From the NCBI RefSeq assembly GCF_010500835.1, contig NZ_JAAAMJ010000001.1:558001-622000 (forward strand): a stretch of 64,000 bases of DNA. Reading direction: 5' to 3'. Positions 28,302 to 37,781 of the stretch are shown here, piece by piece. The notes beneath the pieces were generated by a model. It saw nothing but the letters and a program-made list of their open reading frames with translations. It was not told the DNA's origin and did no database searches. How positions within the stretch are numbered: position 1 is the stretch's first letter; each line of letters begins with the position of its first letter. Position numbers and translations under genes: made by a program. The DNA comes from Aurantimonas aggregata. GTDB taxonomy: Bacteria > Pseudomonadota > Alphaproteobacteria > Rhizobiales > Rhizobiaceae.

Positions 28302-29246
28302 TCATTCGAAGACGCAGCGCGGGAAGTAGAAGGAGACGACCCAGTTCGGCATGTCGACGATCTCCGAGATGCGCAGGTCGCCGCAGGTCGAGACCAGCAT
28401 GTAGGCGTCGACCGGATCCATCTGGTAGCGGGCCGAAAGGAGATCGACCATCTGCGCGACGGCCATCTTCGCCCCCGCCATCAGGTCGGGCCCGATGCCG
28501 GTCGTCACCTCGTAGCCCTTGGCGTCGAGATGCCGCGTCACCGGCCCGGCGGTGGTGAAGCGGGGCATCTGCAGCCGCGCGTCCTTGACCAGGTCGAGCG
28601 TCAGCACCGTGTTCATCGGGCTTTCGATCGCCGTGCCGCAGACTTCGCCGTCACCTTGGGCCGCATGGGTGTCGCCGACGGAGAACAGCGCCCCCGCCAC
28701 CTCGACCGGCAGGTACAGCACCGTGCCGGCCGACAGATCGCGGATGTCGAGATTGCCGCCCATGCGCCGCGGCGGCACTACCGAATGGTGGCCCGCCTCG
28801 GCCGGCGCGCAGCCGATCGTCCCGGCGAAGGGCTTCAGCGGCACCCGTCCCTCCTTGCCGAACAGAGCCGGCTCGAGGGTCGTCGGATCGTATTTCCAGA
28901 TGGTGAGCGCCGGGTCCTTGAAGTCGTCCGCCAGGAGGCCGAAGCCCGGAATGTTGGCGGTCCAGCCGAAGCCGGAGGGCTTGAACGCCTCGATGGTGAT
29001 CTTCAGCGCATCGCCCGGCTCGGCGCCCTCGACGAAGATCGGCCCCGTCACCGGGTTGATCTTGCCGAAATCCAGCGCCTCGACGTCGGCCACGGTCGAC
29101 CCGGCGGTCAGCTGACCGCCGGAGGAATCGAGGCATTCGAATTCGATCGTCGAGCCCGGCGCCACGATTTGGGCCGGCTGGAACGTGTTGTCCCAGCCGA
29201 AATGATGGTGGCGGCTGTGGATCGTGTAGTCGCAGTTACTGCACAT
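28302..29246 (-). CDS. Acetamidase/formamidase family protein
   Basis: 314 residues. It matches the FmdA_AmdA fold rather than the amidase-signature family: HHFGWDNTFQPAQIVAPGSTIEFE, TGPIFVEGAEPGDALKI, PRRMGGNLDIRDLSAGTVLYLPVEVAGALFSVGDTHAAQGDGEVCG and VSTCGDLRISEIVDMPNW. It hydrolyses short amides to acid and ammonia. The N-terminal CSNCDY cysteines could bind metal. Its start overlaps the end of the binding-protein gene by 11 bases, so it is coupled to the importer and probably hydrolyses what that importer brings in. It is clearly different from the longer FmdA at 35.0 kb. Confidence 0.93.
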   Translation of the reverse strand: MCSNCDYTIHSRHHHFGWDNTFQPAQIVAPGSTIEFECLDSSGGQLTAGSTVADVEALDFGKINPVTGPIFVEGAEPGDALKITIEAFKPSGFGWTANIPGFGLLADDFKDPALTIWKYDPTTLEPALFGKEGRVPLKPFAGTIGCAPAEAGHHSVVPPRRMGGNLDIRDLSAGTVLYLPVEVAGALFSVGDTHAAQGDGEVCGTAIESPMNTVLTLDLVKDARLQMPRFTTAGPVTRHLDAKGYEVTTGIGPDLMAGAKMAVAQMVDLLSARYQMDPVDAYMLVSTCGDLRISEIVDMPNWVVSFYFPRCVFE

Positions 29247-30909
29247 CGTTCACATACACGTAGTCGTAGTTGATCGGGATGTGGACCGGGTCGACATAGA
29301 GATTGTCGGCCCCGCCCATGCGCGGCGACTTCATGGTGAAGCGCTGCTCGTTGAAGACCGGCACCCAGGGCGCGTCGGCCATGATGTCGGTGTAGATCTT
29401 CGACCACATCCCGGCCCGCTCCTCCTGGCGCGCCGGATCGACGATCGAGTCGGCCTCGGCCGCCCGCTTGTCCATCTCCTCGTTGCAGTACCACGACCAG
29501 TTCCAGCCGCCCGCGATCGCCCCGGCGCAGCCGAGGATCGGGCCGTAGAAGTTGGACGGATCGGGGAAGTCGGCGATCCAGGCCATGCCGCCCGACCAGA
29601 TCATCGGCGCGGCGTCCTTCTCGCCACCGGCGGCGATGACGTTGGCCTGGGCCAGCGACTGGATCTCCGCACGGATGCCGATCTGCGACAGATCCTGCTG
29701 GATCGCCTGGGCGATGCGCGGGTTCGGGTCGGTGTTCATCACGAACAGCTCGGTGTCGAAGCCGTCGGCGAAGCCGGCCTCGGCGAGCTTGGCCTTCGCC
29801 GCTTCCACGTCGTAGGCATAGCCCTCGTAGCTCTCGTCGTAGCCGGGCATCGACGGCGGCAGCGGCTGGTTGGCCGGCAGCGCCCGGTTGTTGATCATCT
29901 GGACGATGCGGTCCTTGTTGATCGCCATGTTCACCGCCTCGCGGACTTCCTTCTGGTCGAAGGGCGCCATCGTGACGTTCATGGTGATGTAGCCGGTCTG
30001 CAGCTGGCCGCCCTCGACAACACGGGCCTTCTGCTCCGGATCGGCCATGACTTCCTGGAACTTGGCCGGCGGGATGCCGTCGCCCGGAATGTCGACCTCG
30101 CCGCTCTGCAGGCGCAGCAGCGCGACAATCGGTTCCTGGCCGATCTCGAAGGTGATCTGGTCGAGATAGGGCAGGCCGTCGCGCCAGTAGTCCGCGTTCT
30201 TGGTGAACACCACGCGCTGGCCGAGCGTCCACTCGCCGAGCTTGAAGGCGCCGGTGCCGACCGGGTTCTGGCCGAAATCGGCGCCGTGCTCGGCGACGGC
30301 TTCCTCGGGAACGATCGAGGCGAAGTTCAGCGCCATCACGTGCAGGAAGGTGGCGTCCGGCCGCGACAGCTTGATCTCGACCGTCGTCGGATCGATGACG
30401 GTGACGCCCGACAGGCTGTCCGCCTCGCCGGACTCCACCGCCTCATAGCCCTCGATCATGCCGAAGAAGCCGGCACCGGGGCTCTGGGTGGCGGGATTGG
30501 TGACGCGGTCGAGCGAGAACTTGACGTCCTCGGCGGTCATCTCGCGGCCGTTGTGGAATTTCACGCCCGAGCGCAGCTTGAAGGTGAAGGTCTGGCCGTC
30601 CTCGGAAATCTCGTGGCTCTCGGCAAGGCCCGGCCGCAGCTCGGTGGTGCCCGGCACGTAGTCCATCAGCCCGTCGAACAGGCTCTTGATCATCGACCAG
30701 TTCTGCCAGTCGTAGCCGATCGCCGGATCGAGCGTCGCAACGTCGTCCTTGTAGGTAATGACGATGGCGCCGCCTTCCTTGGCGTCCGGGTCCGGCGTGT
30801 AGGCGTCGGCGGCGGGCGCCGAGGCGGCGTCCTGCGCCATCGCCGGCGCTGCCGCCAGCATGAGGCCGAGAGCCGATGCGGCGACGGTCGAGGTGAGCCA
30901 GGCTTTCAT
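29236..30909 (-). CDS. ABC transporter substrate-binding protein, peptide/nickel (SBP_bac_5) type
   Basis: 557 residues from ATG 30909, with GGAAAGGAAG before it. A signal peptide ends at APAMAQ. The body is of the dipeptide-binding class: TLDPAIGYDWQNWSMIKSLFDGL, FTFKLRSGVKFHNGREMTAEDVKFSLDR and VGTGAFKLGEW. It is a periplasmic receptor delivering ligand to the two permeases encoded directly upstream. The operon position before an acetamidase suggests that the ligand is an amide or amide-bearing compound rather than a peptide (inference). Confidence 0.95.
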   Translation of the reverse strand: MKAWLTSTVAASALGLMLAAAPAMAQDAASAPAADAYTPDPDAKEGGAIVITYKDDVATLDPAIGYDWQNWSMIKSLFDGLMDYVPGTTELRPGLAESHEISEDGQTFTFKLRSGVKFHNGREMTAEDVKFSLDRVTNPATQSPGAGFFGMIEGYEAVESGEADSLSGVTVIDPTTVEIKLSRPDATFLHVMALNFASIVPEEAVAEHGADFGQNPVGTGAFKLGEWTLGQRVVFTKNADYWRDGLPYLDQITFEIGQEPIVALLRLQSGEVDIPGDGIPPAKFQEVMADPEQKARVVEGGQLQTGYITMNVTMAPFDQKEVREAVNMAINKDRIVQMINNRALPANQPLPPSMPGYDESYEGYAYDVEAAKAKLAEAGFADGFDTELFVMNTDPNPRIAQAIQQDLSQIGIRAEIQSLAQANVIAAGGEKDAAPMIWSGGMAWIADFPDPSNFYGPILGCAGAIAGGWNWSWYCNEEMDKRAAEADSIVDPARQEERAGMWSKIYTDIMADAPWVPVFNEQRFTMKSPRMGGADNLYVDPVHIPINYDYVYVNDVQ

Positions 30910-30932
30910 GCGGTCTTCCTTTCCTTGAGGGG

Positions 30933-31853
30933 TCACTGGAGCTTGATCCTTGGATCGATGAAGGGTGAGACGAGATCGGCGAGGAGGTTGCCGAGCACGA
31001 TGGCGCAGGCCGAAACCAGCGTGACGCCCATGATGATCGGGATGTCGACGCGCTGGATCGCCTGCCAGGCGAGCTGGCCGATGCCGGGCCAGCCGAAGAC
31101 GCTTTCAACGACGACGATGCCGCTCATGAACAGGCCGATGTCGATGCCGATCATCGCGATCACCGGCAGGATGGCGTTGGGCAAGGCGTGGCGGAACAGC
31201 ACCGTGTAGCGGGCGAGGCCCTTGGCCCGGGCCGTGCGGATGTAGTCCTGGCGCAGGACGTCGATCATCGACGATCGCATCATCCGCGAGTACCAGCCGG
31301 CGCCGAGAATGCCGAGCGTCACGGACGGCAGGACGAGGTGGGCGAAGGTGCCGTAGCCGCCGATCGGGAACCAGCCGAGGCGCACCGAGAAGACGTAGAG
31401 AAGCAGCAGGCCGACGACGAATTGCGGTGCGGAGACGCCCACGAACGAGCCGACCATCAGCGCCTGGTCGGTCGCCGTGCCGCGCTTCAGCGCCGCCACC
31501 AGGCCCATGGTCAGGCCGAGGACGAGCTCGCAGACGATGGCGCCGAGCATCAGGAGCAGCGTCGCCGGCAGCCGTGCCGCGATCAGCTCGGACACCTCCG
31601 AGCGCTGCAAATAGGAGCGGCCCAGATCCAGCTGCACCAGGCCGAGAAGGTAGCGCCCGTACTGGACGAGGAAGGGCTGGTCGAGGCCGAGCTCGCGGCG
31701 GATGTTCTCGACGGTCTGCGCCGTCGCGCTGCGGCCGGCGATCTGGCGCACCGGGTCGGCCGGCAGCAGATAGAGCAGCGCGAAGGTGATCAGCGAGACG
31801 CCGAGCAGGATCAGCGCCGACTGGATCAGCCGGCGGGCGAGATAGGCGATCAT
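30933..31853 (-). CDS. ABC transporter permease (DppB type)
   Basis: 306 residues from ATG 31853, overlapping the stop of the upstream permease by 4 bases (ATGA). Six membrane helices start with MIAYLARRLIQSALILLGVSLITF, the standard DppB N-terminus. The EAA loop is YIRTARAKGLARYTVLFRHALPNAILPVI. It pairs with the DppC-type subunit and the fused ATPase. Confidence 0.95.
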   Translation of the reverse strand: MIAYLARRLIQSALILLGVSLITFALLYLLPADPVRQIAGRSATAQTVENIRRELGLDQPFLVQYGRYLLGLVQLDLGRSYLQRSEVSELIAARLPATLLLMLGAIVCELVLGLTMGLVAALKRGTATDQALMVGSFVGVSAPQFVVGLLLLYVFSVRLGWFPIGGYGTFAHLVLPSVTLGILGAGWYSRMMRSSMIDVLRQDYIRTARAKGLARYTVLFRHALPNAILPVIAMIGIDIGLFMSGIVVVESVFGWPGIGQLAWQAIQRVDIPIIMGVTLVSACAIVLGNLLADLVSPFIDPRIKLQ

Positions 31854-32758
31854 GACAGCCGCCCCCGCTGGGTGGGATCGAGGATGTCGCGCATCGCGTC
31901 GCCCACGAGGTTGAAGGCGAGCGCCAGCGAAAGGATCGCCGCGCCGGGGAAGAACACCAGCCAGGGCGCTGCCTGAAAATAGGTCTGGTTCTCGAAGATG
32001 ATGTTGCCCCAGGAGGCGGTCGGCGGCTGCACGCCGACGCCGAGATAGGAGAGCGTCGCCTCCAGCAGCACCGTGGTCGAGATGCCGAGCGTGCCCCAGA
32101 CGATGATCGTCGGCAGCAGGTGCGGCAGGATGTGGCGGAACAGGATCCGCGGCGTCGAGGCGCCGATGGCGCGCTCGGCGTCGATGAACTCGCGCTCGGC
32201 GAGCGAGCTGGTCTCGGCAAAGACGATGCGCGCGGTCTGCACCCAGTTGACCAGCGCGATCACCATCGCGACGATCCACAGGCTCGGCGACAGCACGGCG
32301 GCGAGGCAGATCGCCAGCAGCAGCGCCGGAAACGCCATCATCAGGTCGGTGAAGCGCATCAGGATCGTGCCGATCCAGCCGCGGAAGAAGCCGGCGGTGA
32401 CGCCCACCAGCGTGCCGATGATCAGCGCGACGCCATTGGCGACGACGCCGATGATCAGCGAGGTGCGGGCGCCGTAGAGCATGCGGGTCAACAGGTCGCG
32501 GCCGAGCAGATCGGTGCCGAGGAGGAAGGCGCCACCGGGCGCCATCGGCGCGCCCTCCAGCGTCAGCCCGTCGAAGAGCTGGTCGTTCGGGTCGTAGGAC
32601 GTCAGCCACGGCGCGGCGATCGCGCCGCCGACGGTCAGGACGATCAGCACGAGGCCGATCACTGCCAGCGGCCGGCGCAGCAATTGCGCCAGCACGCCCG
32701 CCGGCTTCGGCGCGGGGACCGCGGGGGTCAACGGTTCAGAGACGATTTGCCCGCTCAT
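31850..32758 (-). CDS. ABC transporter permease (DppC type)
   Basis: 302 residues. The cytoplasmic N-terminus is followed by a first span (PLAVIGLVLIVLTVGGAIAAPWL) and the conserved HLLGTD-like block seen here as FLLGTDLLGRDLLTRMLYGARTSL. The EAA loop is FIDAERAIGASTPRILFRHILPHLLPTIIV. Its start overlaps the end of the ANTAR regulator gene by 23 bases. It forms the channel with the DppB-type subunit. Confidence 0.95.
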   Translation of the reverse strand: MSGQIVSEPLTPAVPAPKPAGVLAQLLRRPLAVIGLVLIVLTVGGAIAAPWLTSYDPNDQLFDGLTLEGAPMAPGGAFLLGTDLLGRDLLTRMLYGARTSLIIGVVANGVALIIGTLVGVTAGFFRGWIGTILMRFTDLMMAFPALLLAICLAAVLSPSLWIVAMVIALVNWVQTARIVFAETSSLAEREFIDAERAIGASTPRILFRHILPHLLPTIIVWGTLGISTTVLLEATLSYLGVGVQPPTASWGNIIFENQTYFQAAPWLVFFPGAAILSLALAFNLVGDAMRDILDPTQRGRLS

Positions 32759-33338
32759 CGCGCCCTCCCTCCTCGAGTGCCAGGACGCGGCGCGCCGCCT
32801 CTTCGATCGTCGTCTGCCAGCTCATCGCCAGCGCCCGCAGCTGGGCATAGGCCCGTTCCTCGCCGACACCGCCGGCGCCGAGCGCCACGACGGCGCGCAC
32901 GATGGTCTGGCGCTCGGCGACCCGCGATTTCAGGCCGCGCACCTCCTCGGCCAGGCGTTGCCGGGCCTCGAAGCCCTGCCGGGCGATCAACAGCGCCGAA
33001 TAGATGCCGGAATTGGCCACCGGCTTGACGAGGTGGGAATGGGCGCCGTGCGACAGCGCCCATTCGATGCGGCCCGGCGCCTCGGAGCCGATCAGCGCGA
33101 TCATCGGCACCGGCGCCTCGCCCGGCGCCCAGGGAAACTGCCCGTCGTAGCCAAGATCGGCATCGAAGAAGACGAAGTCGGCGACCAGTGCCTCGGCCGG
33201 CAGTTCCGGCCAGCACTCGACCGGGTCGAGGCCGATCGCCGCCAACTGCCGCACCAGCGCGGCGGTCGTCGCATGCGGGGGATGCAGCACGTAGGCCTTC
33301 GCCCCGCCGAGATTGGGAATGCGGCTGCGGCGCGTCAC
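32736..33338 (-). CDS. ANTAR-domain antiterminator (AmiR/NasT type)
   Basis: 200 residues from GTG 33338, which overlaps the stop of the AmiC-like gene by 4 bases. The N-terminal part is a pseudo-receiver without a clear phospho-acceptor (DFVFFDADLGYDGQFPW; VPMIALIGSEAPGRIEWAL). A coiled coil follows (EARQRLAEEVRGLKSRVAERQTIVRAV), then the ANTAR three-helix bundle (GEERAYAQLRALAMSWQTTIEEAARRVL). Such proteins bind RNA hairpins in leaders and stop transcription termination. The adjacent ligand sensor and an attenuator-like leader upstream fit the Pseudomonas AmiC-AmiR system, in which the sensor holds the antiterminator until amide binds. Confidence 0.9.
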   Translation of the reverse strand: MTRRSRIPNLGGAKAYVLHPPHATTAALVRQLAAIGLDPVECWPELPAEALVADFVFFDADLGYDGQFPWAPGEAPVPMIALIGSEAPGRIEWALSHGAHSHLVKPVANSGIYSALLIARQGFEARQRLAEEVRGLKSRVAERQTIVRAVVALGAGGVGEERAYAQLRALAMSWQTTIEEAARRVLALEEGGRDERANRL

Positions 33339-34468
33339 GAGACGGCCCTCAGGACCGGGCGCGGAAACACCCGCGTCGGGTCGTAACGCGACAGGTAGGG
33401 ATCGGGATCGACCCGCCGGGCGCTCTCCTCCACCACGTCGAACCCGCCTTCCCTCACCCGCCCGATGCGGACCGGCAGGCTGGCATGCTGGGTCTGCGGA
33501 TCGATGGCGATCTCGCCGAAGGGCGTCGCGAAAAGCCGGCCGGCGAAGTCCGGGACCCGTTGCGCCGTCTGACCGTCAAGGTCAGCCGAAAGCCGGTCGG
33601 CAAGGACGAGAACGGCGCTGTAGGCGGCGGCGAAGAAGGATGACGGGCGCGCGGCGAATGCCGGCTCCGCGGCGTGGTCCGGCCACGGCTTTGTTCGGTC
33701 GTGGAAATATGGGCCGACGGCGATGTGACCCTCGGCCGCGGCGCCGATCGCCGGCAGCTCGATCTCGGTCAGGTTGCACGAGAGGATCGGGCAGGACGCG
33801 GCGGCAAAATACGGGTCCTCGCGCGCCAGTTCCTCATAGGCGGCGAAGAAGGCGTAGGAGGATGGACCGATCAGGTGGTTGAGGACGAAGTTCGGCCGGG
33901 TCGCCCGGATCTCGTCGATCAGGCGGGAGACGTCGGTGTCGCCGAGCGGCAGATAGCGCTCGCCCAGCACGCGGCCGCCGGCATCGCCGACCAGGTCGCG
34001 GGCGACGCGATTGGTCTCCCAGCCCCAGATGTAGTTCGAGCCAATGAGAAACGCGTCGGCGCCGAAGCGCGGCACCACATGGCCAAGCAGCGGCACCAGA
34101 TGCTGGTTCGGGCAGGCATGCATGTAGACGACGTGATCGTTCGATTCGAACCCCTCGTAGGGGCAGGCATACCAGAGCGTCCCTCCGGTCTTCTCCAGCA
34201 CCGGGATGACTTCCTTGCGGCTCCAGGAGGTGATGCAGCCGATGACGTGGCGCGCCTCGGTGTCGCGCAGGATTTCCTCGCAGAGCGGCGCGTAGCGTTC
34301 CACGCGGCCCTCGGGATCACGCTCGACCGGCACGAGCGCGACGCCGAGCGCCGTGTCGCGATTGACCGCGGCGATGGCGCTCATGGCGCCGGCGCGGCAG
34401 GCGTCGGACAGCAACTGGTAGTTGCCCGAACGCGAGTAGAGGATGCCGATCTCGATGCGTCGCTTCAC
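33335..34468 (-). CDS. AmiC-like amide sensor / transporter substrate-binding protein
   Basis: 377 residues from GTG 34468, without a signal peptide, so it is cytoplasmic like AmiC rather than a transport receptor. The fold is the Peripla_BP_5/6 type: IEIGILYSRSGNYQLLSDACRAG, VIGCITSWSRKEVIPVLEKTGGTLWYACPYEG, FLIGSNYIWGWETNRVARD. AmiC binds short amides and controls AmiR in Pseudomonas; the coupling here to an ANTAR gene by a 4-base overlap supports the same role. It is the first gene of the second amide operon, just after a leader terminator. Confidence 0.9.
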   Translation of the reverse strand: MKRRIEIGILYSRSGNYQLLSDACRAGAMSAIAAVNRDTALGVALVPVERDPEGRVERYAPLCEEILRDTEARHVIGCITSWSRKEVIPVLEKTGGTLWYACPYEGFESNDHVVYMHACPNQHLVPLLGHVVPRFGADAFLIGSNYIWGWETNRVARDLVGDAGGRVLGERYLPLGDTDVSRLIDEIRATRPNFVLNHLIGPSSYAFFAAYEELAREDPYFAAASCPILSCNLTEIELPAIGAAAEGHIAVGPYFHDRTKPWPDHAAEPAFAARPSSFFAAAYSAVLVLADRLSADLDGQTAQRVPDFAGRLFATPFGEIAIDPQTQHASLPVRIGRVREGGFDVVEESARRVDPDPYLSRYDPTRVFPRPVLRAVS

Positions 34469-34480
34469 GTCGATCCCATG

Positions 34481-34529
34481 AAAAAAGCCCCGCAGCCCGT
34501 CGAGATGGATCGACGGGCGTACGAGGCTC
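34481..34529 (-). terminator. Leader attenuator terminator of the AmiC-ANTAR-transporter operon
   Basis: On the minus strand GCCCGTCGA pairs with TCGACGGGC around the six-base loop TCCATC. The stem can be extended outward (GAGCCTCGTA with TGCGGGGCTT, one bulge) right up to a T6 run (34481-34486). It ends 12 bases before the AmiC-like start codon and after a promoter at about 34.57 kb, so it would stop transcription before the operon unless antiterminated. The ANTAR protein of the same operon is the obvious candidate. An upstream small hairpin (CCGGC/GCCGG, about 34539-34556) could be a part of the ANTAR-bound element; I could not fit the two standard hexaloops with certainty. Confidence 0.75.
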
Positions 34530-34566
34530 GAATGCCGTCCGGCGTCCAGGGCCGGTATGTGGAGTC

Positions 34567-34594
34567 AGCCTAGCAGGGGCGGAGACTGAGTCAA
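34567..34594 (-). promoter_or_regulatory. Sigma-70 promoter of the AmiC-ANTAR-transporter operon
   Basis: TTGACT (34594-34589) and TAGGCT (34572-34567) are spaced by 16 bases on the minus strand. Transcription would begin near 34560, giving a leader of about 92 bases before GTG 34468, which contains the attenuator. Confidence 0.65.
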
Positions 34595-34709
34595 GCGTTC
34601 ATGCCTCGCGTCGCATCATGCCTGATTTATAGGCAGGATGTGATGGCATACCGGAGGCGGCCGGCCGCCGCACTCGGGATTGGGGGTGACAAGGCCCTCT
34701 CCAGCTCCG

Positions 34710-35039
34710 TCAATGGCTGATCATCCAGGGGCGTTTGGATGGAAACCCCTTTGCGGCGTTTTCGGCGGGGGCGGAAAAGCCCATCGGCTTCGGGCCGCAG
34801 CACCCGCAGCCGGCCCCGTGGCCGCCGGAGGCGCGCTTCGGTTCGTGGGCGCTCCGCTCGTTGGTCGCGCTGGCGCTGCGCCGCCCGGCATCCATCATCG
34901 ACAAGCGCGGCGCGGTGAGGATCACCCGCCGCGCCGCGTCGCCGCAATCGGGACAGGGCGACGCCTCGGCGGCCTCCGCCATCGGGCGGAGGCGCGTGAA
35001 GGTGCCGCAATCGTCGCAGGCATAATCGTAGAACGGCAT
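34710..35039 (-). CDS. fmdB: FmdB family zinc-ribbon protein
   Basis: 109 residues. The N-terminus MPFYDYACDDCGTFTRLRPM and PCPDCGDAARRVI hold the two CxxC knuckles of the FmdB zinc ribbon. A short C-terminal GAGCGCCGP cluster adds more cysteines. FmdB was first described as a regulator beside formamidase genes; its mechanism is unsettled. The gene begins one base after the stop of fmdA and closes the urt-fmd operon. Confidence 0.93.
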   Translation of the reverse strand: MPFYDYACDDCGTFTRLRPMAEAAEASPCPDCGDAARRVILTAPRLSMMDAGRRSASATNERSAHEPKRASGGHGAGCGCCGPKPMGFSAPAENAAKGFPSKRPWMISH

Positions 35040-35040
35040 C

Positions 35041-36273
35041 TCAGAGATCCGGCGCCAGCGGCATGTCGACCGAGCCGTCGAGATATTTCGTCGGCCCGTC
35101 GACGCCCGGCATCAGGTCGAACTCGAAGATGTCGGTCGGCAGCCACAGCGTGGCGCAGGCATTGGGCACGTCGACGACGCCGGAGATATGGCCCTGCACC
35201 GGCGCGGTGCCGAGGATCGAATAGGCCTGGGCGCCGGAATAGCCGAACTTCTTCAGGTATTCGATGGCGTTGAGGCAGGCCTGCCGGTAGGCGATGTGGA
35301 CGTCGAGATAATGCTGCTTGCCGCCTTCGTCGACCGAGATGCCCTCGAAGATCAGGAAGTCGTCGTATTTCGGCGCCATCGGCGAGGGCCGGAAGATCGG
35401 GTTCTTGATGCCGTATTTGGCCATGCCGTCCTTGATCAGCGACACCTTGATGTGCAGCCAGCCGGCCATCTCGATGGCGCCGCAGAAGGTGATCTCGCCG
35501 TCGCCCTGGCTGAAATGCAGGTCGCCCATCGAAAGCCCCGCCCCGTCGACATAGACCGGGAAATAGACCTTCGAGCCGCGCGACAGGTCCTTGATGTCGC
35601 AATTGCCGCCATGTTCGCGCGGCGGCACGGTGCGGGCGCCCTCGGCCGCGGCCTTGTCACGGGCCTCGCCCTTCAGTCTGCCCATGTGGGCGCTGGGGCC
35701 GCCGTCGGGCAGCGTCGCCAGCGTCGGCACGCGGGTCGGGTCGGTGTCGAACAGCGCCTTCTCGCGGCTGTTCCAGGTATCGAGCATCTTCTGGTCGGGC
35801 AGGCAGCCGATCAGGCCCGGATGGATCAGGCCCGCATAGCGCACGCCGGGGATGTGGCGCGACTTGGTGAACATGCCCTCGAAGTCCCAGATCGACTTCT
35901 GCGCCAGCGGGTAGTGCTCGGTCAGGAAGCCGCCGCCGTTCTGCTTGGAGAAGAAGCCGTTGAAGCCCCAGAGGCTGTGGTCGAAGGCGCCGATGTCGAG
36001 GATGTCGACCACCAGCAGGTCGCCGGGCTCGGCGCCCTTGACGCCGATCGGGCCGGACAGGAAATGCACCTGGGAAAGGTCGACGTCGCGCACGTCGGCG
36101 GCGTCGTCGTCGTTCTTGATCTGGCCGCCGGTCCAGTCGAAGGTCTCGATCTTGAAGTCGTCGCCAGGCTCCACCCAGCAGGCCATCGGGATGTCCGGGT
36201 GCCAGCGATTGTGGATCATCTCGTTGTCGTAAGGCGATGTGTCGAGGTCGACCTTGATGAGCGTGTCGGTCAT
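35041..36273 (-). CDS. fmdA: Formamidase
   Basis: 410 residues, the length of FmdA from Methylophilus (about 405-410). Family blocks are HNRWHPDIPMACWVEPGD, FDWTGGQIKNDDDAADV, LSGPIGVKGAEPGDLLVVDILDIG, PPREHGGNCDIKDLSRGSKVYFPVYVDGAGLSMGDLHFSQGDGEI and the C-terminal VDVPNACATLWLP. It hydrolyses formamide to formate and ammonia in the cytoplasm. It lies at the end of the urtABCDE-like operon, so the imported amide can be cleaved at once. It is a homologue of the shorter acetamidase at 28.3 kb, with a different length and neighbours. Confidence 0.95.
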   Translation of the reverse strand: MTDTLIKVDLDTSPYDNEMIHNRWHPDIPMACWVEPGDDFKIETFDWTGGQIKNDDDAADVRDVDLSQVHFLSGPIGVKGAEPGDLLVVDILDIGAFDHSLWGFNGFFSKQNGGGFLTEHYPLAQKSIWDFEGMFTKSRHIPGVRYAGLIHPGLIGCLPDQKMLDTWNSREKALFDTDPTRVPTLATLPDGGPSAHMGRLKGEARDKAAAEGARTVPPREHGGNCDIKDLSRGSKVYFPVYVDGAGLSMGDLHFSQGDGEITFCGAIEMAGWLHIKVSLIKDGMAKYGIKNPIFRPSPMAPKYDDFLIFEGISVDEGGKQHYLDVHIAYRQACLNAIEYLKKFGYSGAQAYSILGTAPVQGHISGVVDVPNACATLWLPTDIFEFDLMPGVDGPTKYLDGSVDMPLAPDL

Positions 36274-36323
36274 GTGCTGTCCCCCTGTTTGCTGGATGGT
36301 GCGTGTGGCTGGTGCGGGTCCGG

Positions 36324-37013
36324 TCAGACCGACAAGAATCGCGCGATCTTCGCCTCGTTGACCGAGGCGACCGGCTCGTCGTGGACGATGGCGCCGTTCT
36401 CGAGCACGAGGACGCGGTCGGCGATGTCGAGGGCGAAGGAGAGAACCTGCTCCGACACCACGATCGACAGGCCCTTCTCGTCGCGGATCTTCTTCAGCGT
36501 GCGGCCGATCTCGCGGATGATCGAGGGCTGGATGCCCTCGGTCGGCTCGTCGAGGAGCAGGACCTTCGGCCGCGAGGCCAGCGCCCTTGCGATGGCGAGC
36601 TGCTGCTGCTGGCCGCCGGAGAGATTGCCGCCGCGGCGCTTGCGCATTTCGAGAAGCACCGGGAACAGCTCGTAGATGTCGCCCGGGACCTCGCGCTCGC
36701 CGGTCACCGTCAGCCCGGTCTCGATGTTCTCGCGCACCGTCATGGTGGAGAAGATCATCCGGCCCTGCGGCACGTAGGCGACCCCGCCCTTCACCCGCTC
36801 GTGGCTCTTGGCCCTGGTTATGTCGCTGCCGTCGACGGTGATCGTCCCGCCGGTCGCCGGCACGATGCCCATCAGCGACTTCATGAGCGTCGTCTTGCCC
36901 ATGCCGTTGCGGCCCATGATGGCGATGATCTCGTTCCTGGCGACGTCGAAATTGAGCCCGTGCAGGACCTCGCTCGACCCGTAGGCGGCGTGGAGGTTGG
37001 CGACGTTCAGCAT
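36324..37013 (-). CDS. urtE: Urea/short-amide ABC transporter ATP-binding protein UrtE
   Basis: 229 residues, LivF-like. Walker A is GRNGMGKTTLMKSLMG, with M in the usual place of A or S as in UrtE proteins. The signature is LSGGQQQQLAIARAL and Walker B is VLLLDEPTEGIQPSII. It supplies ATP hydrolysis for import together with UrtD. It starts 10 bases after the urtD stop. In Methylophilus the equivalent fmdDEF genes carry short amides and urea. Confidence 0.94.
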   Translation of the reverse strand: MLNVANLHAAYGSSEVLHGLNFDVARNEIIAIMGRNGMGKTTLMKSLMGIVPATGGTITVDGSDITRAKSHERVKGGVAYVPQGRMIFSTMTVRENIETGLTVTGEREVPGDIYELFPVLLEMRKRRGGNLSGGQQQQLAIARALASRPKVLLLDEPTEGIQPSIIREIGRTLKKIRDEKGLSIVVSEQVLSFALDIADRVLVLENGAIVHDEPVASVNEAKIARFLSV

Positions 37014-37023
37014 GTTCGGTCCC

Positions 37024-37770
<747 letters not shown>

Positions 37771-37781
37771 GTTACCGTCTC

